Assembly (NCBI GenBank): GCA_947453415.1
Contig: CANGGG010000020.1
Coordinates: 1 to 41,950, forward strand
DNA length: 41,950 bases
Source of the DNA: Bacteroidota bacterium
GTDB lineage: Bacteria; Bacteroidota; Bacteroidia; UKL13-3
Reading direction: 5' to 3'
Both the position numbers and the translations under genes were made by a program. The notes below the pieces were generated by a model. That model ran no database searches. It saw nothing but the letters and a program-made list of their open reading frames with translations, and was not told the DNA's origin. This document shows positions 38,101 to 41,950 of the stretch, in pieces; position 1 is the stretch's first letter, and each line of letters starts with the position of its first letter.

Positions 38101-41100
38101 AACAGTTTCGCCAACTTCATTTACTTGTTCAAATGTTGGTGCTAACACAGTAACATTAACAGTAACTGATGTAAACGGAAATGTAAAAACAGGAACAGCA
38201 ACAGTAACTGTAAATGATACAGTAAGACCAGTTGTTATTACTAAAAACATCACTGTTCAATTAGATGCTACAGGAAATACATCAATTATTGCTTCCCAAG
38301 TAAATAATGGATCAAATGATGCTTGTGGAATTGCTACTTTAAGTGTTTCACCAAATACATTTACTTGTTCTAATACAGGTGCAAACACTGTAACATTAAC
38401 AGTAACCGATGTAAACGGAAATGTTAAAACAGGAACTGCTACAGTAACTGTTCAAGATACCGTTAAACCAATTGTAGTTACTCAGAATATATCAGTTCAA
38501 TTAGATGCAACAGGTAATACTTCAATACTTGCTTCACAAATTAACAATGGTTCAAGTGATGCATGTGGTATTGCAACTGTAACAGTTTCACCTAGTACAT
38601 TTAATTGTACAAAAATTGGAAACAATACAGTAACATTAACAGTAACAGATAATAAAGGAAATGTACAAACAGGAACAGCAACTGTAACAGTATCTGATAC
38701 TGTTAGACCAGTTGTTATTACTAAAAACATTACTGTTCAATTAGATGGTACAGGAAATGCAACAATAATAGGATCTCAAGTTAATAATGGTTCGAGTGAT
38801 GCTTGTGGAATTGCTTCAATGACAGTTTCTCCAAATACATTTAACTGTACAAATATTAGCACTCCAGTTTCAGTAGTTTTAACAGTAACAGATAATAATG
38901 GAAATGTAAATACTAATACAGCATTAGTAACTCTTGTAGATGTAGTTAAACCAGTAGTAGTTACTAAAAATGCAACTATTCAATTAAACTCATCTGGAAA
39001 TGCTACATTAAATTTATCACAAATTGAAAATGGAAGTACAGACAATTGTGGAATTGCAACAAAAGTTTTAAGTAAAACAGCATATAATTGTTCAAATACA
39101 GGTTCAAATACAGTTTATTTAATTGTAACTGATAATTATGGAAATAAAGATTCAGCTGCTGCAACTGTTTTGGTTCAAGATTTAATTAAACCAGTAGCAG
39201 TTAGTCAAGATATAACATTATTCTTAAACGCATCAGGAACTGGAACAGTTCCTGCCACAGACATAGATAATGGAAGTACTGATAATTGTAACATTGCAAC
39301 TAGAGTATTAAGCAAATCAACCTTTAATTGTACCAATGTTGGTTTCAATACAGTTTATTTAATTGTTTCGGATCCTTCTGGTAACAAAGATTCAGTAACT
39401 GCATCTATAAATGTTAGAGATACAATTAGACCAGTTGTTGTTACTAAAAACATTATTGCACAATTGGATGCTACAGGTAACTTAACTATTTTACCTAGTC
39501 AAGTTGATAATGGTACATATGATGCATGTAACTTTACATTAAGTGTATTACCAAATACATTTACATGTGCTCAAGCAGGACCAAATACAGTTGTATTAAC
39601 AGCTAGAGATGCAAGTAACAATGTTAGTTCACGCGTAGCAATTGTAACTGTTCAAGATACAGTTAAACCAGTTGTTATAACACGTAATATCAATGCATAC
39701 TTAAATGCTTCAGGCAATACAGGTTTAATAACTGCTTCTCAAATTAATAATGGAACAAGTGATGCTTGTGTAATTACATCATTATTAGTTTCACCTAATA
39801 CATATACTTGTTCTCAAGTTGGAGCAAATACTATTACATTAACTGCAACAGATTATAACAATAATGTTCAATCTGGAACTGCAATTGTAACAGTAATAGA
39901 TACGATTAGTCCTACATTAGTTTCAAAAAACATTTCAGTTTATTTGAATGCTTCTGGAAATGTTTCAATAACAGGTTCACAATTAAATAATGGATCTTCT
40001 GACAATTGTAGTATTGCTAGTATAAATGTTTTACCAAATAGTTTTACTTGTTCAAATATTGGAGCAAATACAGTAACCTTAACTTTAACAGATGTTAACG
40101 GAAATGTTAAAACTGGAACTGCTACAGTTACTGTAGTAGATACCATTACTCCAATTGTAATAACTCAAAATAGAACTGTTTACTTAAATGCAAGTGGTTC
40201 GGCTTCTGTTACTGCAGCTCAAATAAATAATGGTTCAACAGATGCTTGTGGAATATCTACAATATCATTAACACCAACTACATTTAACTGCCTAAACGTT
40301 GGAAATAACACTGTTGTTTTATCAGTAACTGATATAAACAATAATGTTAGAACAGGTACAGCAATTGTTACAGTTATTGATACAGTTAAACCAGTTGCCA
40401 TTGCTCAAAACATAACAGTTCAATTAAATGCAAGTGGATCGGCAACAATAACTGGCGCTCAAGTTAATAATAACTCAACTGATGCATGTGGAATAAATAC
40501 TTCATTATTATCAGTAGCTCCAAATACATTTACATGCTCAAACATTGGTGCCAATTCAGTGGTATTAACAGTAACAGATGTGAATGGAAATATCAGCACT
40601 GCCAATGCAATAGTTACTGTAGCAGATACAGTAAGACCAGTTGTAATTACCAAGAACATAACAGTTCAATTAAATGCAAGCGGATCGGCAACAATAACTG
40701 GCGCTCAAGTTAATAATAATTCAACTGATGCTTGTGGAATTAACACTTCATTATTATCAGTATCACCAAGTTCGTTTACATGTTCAAATGTTGGATCAAA
40801 TTCAGTTACTTTAACTGTAACTGATGTGAATGGAAATGTTAAAACTGGAATTGCTACTGTAACTGTTCAAGATACAATTAAACCAATTGTTTTAACTCAA
40901 AACATATCAATACAATTAAGTGCAACAGGAAATGCTTCAATAACAGCTGCTCAAATTAACAATGGTTCAACTGATGCATGTGGAATTAATAATTCATTAT
41001 TATCGGTTTCGCCAAGTTCATTTAATTGTGCTAATATTGGTACTAACTCAGTTACATTAACAGTAATTGATGTAAATGGTAACATTCAAACTGGAACAGC

Positions 41101-41950
41101 AACAGTAACAGTTTCTGATACAGTTAGACCAGTTGTAATTACTAGAAATTTATCAGTTCAATTAAATGCGTCAGGAAATGCATCAATAACAGCTGCTCAA
41201 ATTAATAATGGTTCAACAGATGCTTGTGGAATTAACACATCATTATTATCAGTATCTCCAAGTACATTTACCTGTTCAAATGTTGGATCTAACACAGTTA
41301 CCTTAACCGTAACAGATGTGAATGGAAATGTTAAAACTGGAACTGCCGTTGTAATTGTAATAGATACAATTAAACCTGTAGTTATTACCAAAAACATAAC
41401 TGCATATTTAAGTTCAACAGGAACAACATCGATTACAGCTTCACAGGTAAACAATGGTTCAACTGATGCTTGTGGAATTGCTACTTTAAGTGTTTCTCCA
41501 AGTACATTTACTTGTACTAATGTTGGTGCAAATACAGTTACCCTAACAGTAACAGATGTAAATGGAAATATTAAAACAGGTACAGCAATTGTAACAGTTC
41601 AAGATACTGTTAAACCTATTGTAAATACTCGAAATATTTCTGTTCAATTAAATAGTTCAGGCGCCGCTTCAATAGTTGCTGCTCAAATTAATAATAGTTC
41701 AACAGATTCATGTGGAATAGCATCTGTAACTGTATCACCAAGTTCATTTACATGTTCAAATATTGGTTTAAATACAGTGGTGTTAACAGTAACCGATGTG
41801 AATGGAAATATACAAACTGGATTGGCAACTGTAACAGTAAATGATACAGTAAGACCAGTTGTTATAACTCAAAATATAACTGTACAATTAAATAGTACTG
41901 GTGCTGCAACAATTACTGCTTCACAAATTAATAATGGTTCAACTGATGCC
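26108..41950 (+). CDS. Giant modular cell-surface adhesin, C-terminus beyond window
   Basis: Open from ATG 26108 to the window end (5,281 codons, no stop); the frame was checked at the domain anchors below and stays in register. Residues 1-32 form a signal peptide. Four modules begin (Y/F)YWVGGSGxW...HWA..SGG at residues 33, 673, 1083 and 1485, each leading into a long Asn/Gly/Thr-rich beta-helix-like stretch. SprB-like repeats follow at about 1830-1895 and 2195-2353. A LamG domain (about 1927-2104) sits inside a PKD domain (ICQGTTINF at 1912, YLWNFGD at 2144). A HYR domain (about 2354-2434) precedes 80-82-residue HYR-like repeats to the end. Such proteins are usually exported by the type IX system and act in adhesion or gliding; the sorting domain is not in view. 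Each repeat has two Cys. Confidence 0.92.
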   Translation, partial: MNSKMTKSSNSQFLKWLKLLILTVITLPSYAANYYWVGGSGAWTSPTTHWATTSGGTTYYSIVPSQLDVVIFDENSFSASGQEVTMNVEGFCSEFRCRNVRSGVKFTATKSLNAYNGFSIDSNLIYNQSGGNLNVLSGNYSIGKNTSFTMSGNVTITLGNFTVLTGATYTLNSGTLTITNGNVNIERQSTFYQNGTFNITLGNFNLGSRTTYTQYNDMTISRGSFTMGDSVTWAKNQSINQNYGDFKIGVFNNFVVNGGNILNDGSGDMYIGAKTTFAPNCCTTRTVGRLIFDSTTVISSSANIEIGLGDVQLEKGMRWTCNGQLYIKAGSLIVKGGAYFTQNNNTIILGSLDIDTGAIIGGSTSYYMRGAGTSLYIKSGGKDLKRMQFDGSNGAYTFMDDITLSNDGIFMYGAGNSINFNGKKINVKRFYQWDGNAFTMNLTGTDTIKVTQEFRLYNSVTFTGNPVIYFSGTDNFSFITQNGKVFDKVYMKAENTGASNIQFYSNSSAKRVEILAYGTQVPYIEYVNIQNYSLRYLKNVSANITTTFTNNARLDTFNITSDYDIKTNLITNGGNYLGRVNIPKISQWTIGAGYTQTLVSMSPLVGVCGAEIVVASNSVGTVGTISMAADSLKGDWLKLKDCKGQGGAVFYASNTVDMGNVTGWIINAIPSRNFYWIGGTGNWNDPTHWSFSSGGASAGCAVPNQTDNVTFDSLSFSAAGQSVTLNVTAEANNFTVGNIIQGARFISGSEMWLYGSLVLNRKMSYELAGNFNFVSSDTVTKTIFTDSVKLKQVYFGRSSGNQNAKWKLLDDFNNNDNVLYQQYGKIITNGKKIRTYSFYSWDGGNKYVDWTGTDTIQVQNQFYTNSNCYWTGTMPVVKFESSTHFYLYGGSHTFGDIIYNGRNAGDQYIEIQQHLVARDITINAYGAQRMTLYHRFTCRDFTFKYFVPTSYNQTIDFQVDNGSVFRNVKILGNGLNRPNVYYRYNYTADSLTFATLNDLYFQGNYTKTIKKYLSATGACDNRYNFRCDATNTAILADTGVVMRTDWVNMQNLKVQGVGSFIANNALDLGGNTGWTVNQLPTINFYWVGGSGNWSDKSHWATASGGTGGACPVPTQNDNVFFDINSFTAPNQAVTINTSANCLNMTWNNVNNPIINSSSDINIYGSMTLDPKLQWNHQGWVYFKSTKLGNTVTTKNVNMYHVNFNGTGEWTLGDNFRNQYDFYVSSGSFVSGGKTMNVGRSFYCWTGNVTKVNLTGTDTIYVTNEFRIYPNNFTLTMGSAVVKFTGTNHFYFTGGNNTYSDLVFNSDNTGNSIINIDYNNTVRNLKINAAGYQTVTLNSASTYNDVTMLFRSPSNNYPTLNVNGNNTFNDFTCSSTGLQGPYAYLNGTNTYNNLNISGVGTRIFMGASQTQTVNGTLALGTGSYPLWIYSTSTGTQATIRKTTGTVCMDFLWVKDINATGGALYFAGGSSTNLGNNTNLSFTSCGGFYWVGGSGNWSDYSHHWARTSGGSILQSNAPTAADDIYFDANSFSTTGEVVTIDIPSPTCRNFSFTSALFNPTLIGNSSSKEMNVYGNLRLITNMNQNFTGNWNFLASNDSNEVNTAGKTLQRANFNGGTNGLGGWIFRNNFAVTDSINFNNGTFRANGKQIDCKYFNLATANTRKLDLSSSIININDGAWNPSNTSNLTFVKGTSEIILKGTSNSNFYGNGLTYNKVTFRPTTTMTGTLTGANTYATLRFEGGVNASLEPVIQNATQFEFAGTCLKNIGIESTVAGTQATFRQTTGSVNALFVNLKDNVVTGGATFVAKQSINIGNNSGWSFTSSPALSISLNNGLVNCLRNNDGWAKVNVLQGKSPFTYLWSTSETSDSISGLIPGIYTVTVKDSNGCSATDAISIVNVPSALATVNWNASAYDICQGTTINFTPNEISTSLRFDGSDDYVKADHKSYLNTTNLTVEAWVKADPTQVGYATIVDKGSNTSNGNGWSLQFDGSNGNVRFWNANAVAVSSTTIKDNAWHHVAATFDGSNYKIYVDGALENTVLSSTAPINNDSALFIGNSLAGGTNFKGVLDEVRVWNVARTQTLIQTNRNKDLTGTETGLVAYYSMEYYAGTNVLRDITANANNAKLTNMDSTTAWITPGAVNSTVTYLWNFGDFTTSALKTPSKLYSSPGTYNVSLGTFDKNGCPNYVNKTIRVSQITATVVKNNIPCKGIINGSISITATNGILPYLYSIDNGVTYTSVSNYTGLNIGTYIVKVKDSIGCVSAAQTFTITQPSTSLSFTLSKLGPVCGSSSNATGQITITGVGGTSPYSYSRNDGITYQTSTLFDQLPKGRYTVRVRDANNCINFDSNVVLTDFDTTKPVFTSCPSNISFYADSSCSTSATYSTPTATDNCRTPSVTLSQGLASGSIFPIGVSTVTYIANDSNGNTKTCSFTVTIQDTIKPVVVTQDITVQLNGSGTATITGSQVDNGSSDGCGIASRTVSPSTFNSSKRGTNTVTLTVTDNNGNVKTAYATVTVQDTIKPTAIAQNRTVYLNATGVATITAAQVDNGSTDNCGIATRTLSKSSFDCSNVGLVAVKLYVTDTSGNIDSANAVITVQDTVRPKVVTKNITAQLNALGTVTISASQLDNGSSDSCGIANMTVNTSTFTCSNIGANTVILTVIDNNGNFKTGYATVTIQDTVKPVVITQNITIQLNSSGTASITASQVNNGSNDACGIASMSVSPSSFTVSNAGANTVTLSITDNNGNVKTGTAIVTIQDTIKPTVITRNITVQLDASGNASIIASQVNNGSNDASGIASISVSPSTFTCSNKGANTVTLTVTDNNSNVSTGTAIVTVQDTISPVVNTNPFVTVYLNANGTANIVSSLFNNGSTDNCGIVSYSTSPSTVSCSDVGLKTITLYATDASGNVGSATATAVVLDPILPVARPKARFTAYLSASGQAIITPALLDSASTDNCNITSIVLSQNAFNCSHVGNNNVVFTVQDQSGNSRSATVIVNVLDTVRPIAIAKNVSVELNSSGTVSITGAQINNGSTDFCGIASYSVSPSTFTCSNIGANTVTLSVTDVNGNVKTATATVTVGDTVVPTVVTRNITVQLDATGNVTLTGAQVNNGSTDACGIATLAVSPSSFTCSNTGANTVTLTVTDNNGNIKTGTATVTVADTVRPLVVTQNITVQLNSSGNASITASQINNGSSDACGIATLVVSPSTFTCSNIGANTVTLTVTDNKGNVKTGIATVTVQDLTVPVAIAKNINAYLNASGTVTITGAQVNNNSTDACGSLTYSVSPSTFVCSNTGANTVTLTVTDGSNNSSTATATVTVIDTIVPIVTTQNITVQLNASGNASITASQVNNGSTDACGIATLSVSPNTFTCSNVGANTVTLTVTDAKGNSKSGYATVTIQDVTAPVATAKNINAYLNAAGAVSITGAQLNNGSTDACGGLTFAASPNSFTCSNTGANTVTFTATDVNNNSSTASVTVTVIDTIVPTVITQNITVQLNSAGTVSITGAQVNNGSTDACGIASLSVSPSTFTCSNVGANTVILTVTDAKGNSKTGYATVTVQDVTAPVAVAQNINAYLNAAGTVSITGAQINNGSTDACGGLTYSVTPSTFNCSNTGANTVTLTVTDANNNSSTASATVTVIDTIVPTVITQNIAVQLNASGTVSITAAQVNNGSSDACGIATLAVSPSTFTCSNIGANSVILTVTDSKGNVKTGYATVTVADTVRPIVVTQNITVQLNSIGAATITASQVNNGSSDACGIATTTISPSTFTCSNVGANTVTLTVTDNNGNVKTGIATVTVQDTVRPVVNTQNISVQLNNLGAASITASQINNSSTDACGIATVTVSPNSFTCSNIGANTVTLTVTDVNGNVKTGTATVTVNDTVRPIAVTQNITVQLDATGNTTITASQINNGSSDACGIATTTVSPSTFTCSNIGANTVTLTVTDNNGNVKTGTATVTVADTVRPVVLTQNISIQLNNSGNASITAAQINNGSSDACGIANVTVSPTSFTCSNVGANTVTLTVTDVNGNVKTGTATVTVNDTVRPVVITKNITVQLDATGNTSIIASQVNNGSNDACGIATLSVSPNTFTCSNTGANTVTLTVTDVNGNVKTGTATVTVQDTVKPIVVTQNISVQLDATGNTSILASQINNGSSDACGIATVTVSPSTFNCTKIGNNTVTLTVTDNKGNVQTGTATVTVSDTVRPVVITKNITVQLDGTGNATIIGSQVNNGSSDACGIASMTVSPNTFNCTNISTPVSVVLTVTDNNGNVNTNTALVTLVDVVKPVVVTKNATIQLNSSGNATLNLSQIENGSTDNCGIATKVLSKTAYNCSNTGSNTVYLIVTDNYGNKDSAAATVLVQDLIKPVAVSQDITLFLNASGTGTVPATDIDNGSTDNCNIATRVLSKSTFNCTNVGFNTVYLIVSDPSGNKDSVTASINVRDTIRPVVVTKNIIAQLDATGNLTILPSQVDNGTYDACNFTLSVLPNTFTCAQAGPNTVVLTARDASNNVSSRVAIVTVQDTVKPVVITRNINAYLNASGNTGLITASQINNGTSDACVITSLLVSPNTYTCSQVGANTITLTATDYNNNVQSGTAIVTVIDTISPTLVSKNISVYLNASGNVSITGSQLNNGSSDNCSIASINVLPNSFTCSNIGANTVTLTLTDVNGNVKTGTATVTVVDTITPIVITQNRTVYLNASGSASVTAAQINNGSTDACGISTISLTPTTFNCLNVGNNTVVLSVTDINNNVRTGTAIVTVIDTVKPVAIAQNITVQLNASGSATITGAQVNNNSTDACGINTSLLSVAPNTFTCSNIGANSVVLTVTDVNGNISTANAIVTVADTVRPVVITKNITVQLNASGSATITGAQVNNNSTDACGINTSLLSVSPSSFTCSNVGSNSVTLTVTDVNGNVKTGIATVTVQDTIKPIVLTQNISIQLSATGNASITAAQINNGSTDACGINNSLLSVSPSSFNCANIGTNSVTLTVIDVNGNIQTGTATVTVSDTVRPVVITRNLSVQLNASGNASITAAQINNGSTDACGINTSLLSVSPSTFTCSNVGSNTVTLTVTDVNGNVKTGTAVVIVIDTIKPVVITKNITAYLSSTGTTSITASQVNNGSTDACGIATLSVSPSTFTCTNVGANTVTLTVTDVNGNIKTGTAIVTVQDTVKPIVNTRNISVQLNSSGAASIVAAQINNSSTDSCGIASVTVSPSSFTCSNIGLNTVVLTVTDVNGNIQTGLATVTVNDTVRPVVITQNITVQLNSTGAATITASQINNGSTDA
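33410..41950 (+). repeat. Tandem array of 80-82-residue HYR-like repeats (35 full copies plus part of a 36th)
   Basis: Unit boundaries, taken at the Asp of the D(T/V)xxPxV motif, fall at 33410, 33650, 33890, 34130, 34370, 34610, 34853, 35096, 35336, then every 240 bp to 38696. They continue at 38939, 39179, 39419, 39656, 39899, 40139, 40379, 40625, 40871, 41117, 41363, 41603 and 41843. Most units are exactly 240 bp; a few are 237, 243 or 246. A typical unit reads DTVRPVVITQNITVQLNASG, then ASQINNGSTDACGIAT, SVSPSTFTCSN, GANTVTLTVTDNNGNVKTG and ATVTVQ. The array continues past the window. Confidence 0.95.
35816..37255 (+). repeat. Higher-order repeat: two-unit (480-bp) dimer, three copies
   Basis: Within the array the 80-residue units alternate between two types. 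Type A (35816, 36296, 36776) has VAxAxNINAYLNA and TDACGxLT with xNNSSTA. Type B (36056, 36536, 37016) has TTQNI or ITQNI with VQLN, TDACGIA and KGNxKxGYATVT. So the recent duplication unit was 480 bp, three times. A weaker dimer pattern (NITVQL / NISVQL with NNGNVKTG / VNGNVKTG) continues at 37256-38215. Confidence 0.75.

Noticed and set aside
36376-41454. Series of 60-85-codon open frames on the minus strand (for example 36376-36573, 37096-37293, 38056-38253, 40459-40659, 41197-41454)
   Set aside because: They recur with the 240-bp repeat and all read as the antisense of the adhesin units (TVTV-rich proteins). They are shadows of the repeat, not genes.
33410-41950. Regularly spaced repeats considered as a CRISPR array
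   Set aside because: The repeats are 240 bp, contiguous, coding in one frame and degenerate throughout, with no spacer structure and no cas genes.

Overview
The window looks like a chromosomal segment of an AT-rich member of the Bacteroidota. The evidence is the gene content (RarA, sigma-54, DUF4293, paired small outer-membrane beta-barrels, a SUI1 protein, PcaF-type thiolase, and SprB/HYR/PKD/LamG adhesin modules). It also rests on several promoters of the Bacteroidota type (-33 TTTG or TTG, -7 TAnnTTTG), few Shine-Dalgarno sequences, and frequent TTG/GTG starts. Genus cannot be told from the sequence.

Layout. Positions 1-142 are the end of an IS3-family (IS150-like) insertion sequence with the first 33 codons of its OrfA. 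Positions 176-9483 are a dense housekeeping block: rarA (-) divergent from rpoN-aat (+), two tandem paralogous outer-membrane beta-barrel genes (-), a DEAD-box RNA helicase and trmB (-), a DUF4293 membrane protein (-) and a PcaF-type thiolase (+). A RelE/ParE-like toxin-antitoxin pair (9655-10169) lies between two copies of a short palindromic repeat. Next come a two-gene envelope operon (10278-11395), polA (11500-14355) and a polyprenyl-phosphate sugar transferase (14539-15891), all on the minus strand. On the plus strand follow recQ, rmuC, a diacylglycerol-kinase-family gene, a SUI1-family factor, a metallo-beta-lactamase/rhodanese fusion, a repeat-rich spacer, and an isoaspartyl peptidase/asparaginase.

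The last 17 kb differ from the rest. After a long AT-rich spacer with several hairpins (24192-24775) come a possible 56-codon secreted peptide, a secreted protein resembling the N-terminal module of Bacteroidota gliding-associated (CHU_C) surface proteins, and one giant open frame from 26108 that is still open at the window end (5,281 codons seen). It encodes a signal peptide, four YWVGGSG-type modules, SprB-like repeats, a LamG domain nested inside a PKD domain, a HYR domain, and then 35 full copies plus part of a 36th of an 80-82 residue HYR-like repeat. Most copies are exactly 240 bp. This is very probably a cell-surface adhesin exported by the type IX secretion system, although its C-terminal sorting signal lies outside the window.

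Functionally the window combines DNA maintenance (rarA, polA, recQ, rmuC), translation and RNA functions (aat, trmB, helicase, SUI1) and cell-surface functions (beta-barrels, sugar transferase, giant adhesin). The adhesin locus is the part most likely to hold undescribed biology. I found no tRNA, rRNA, CRISPR array or prophage.
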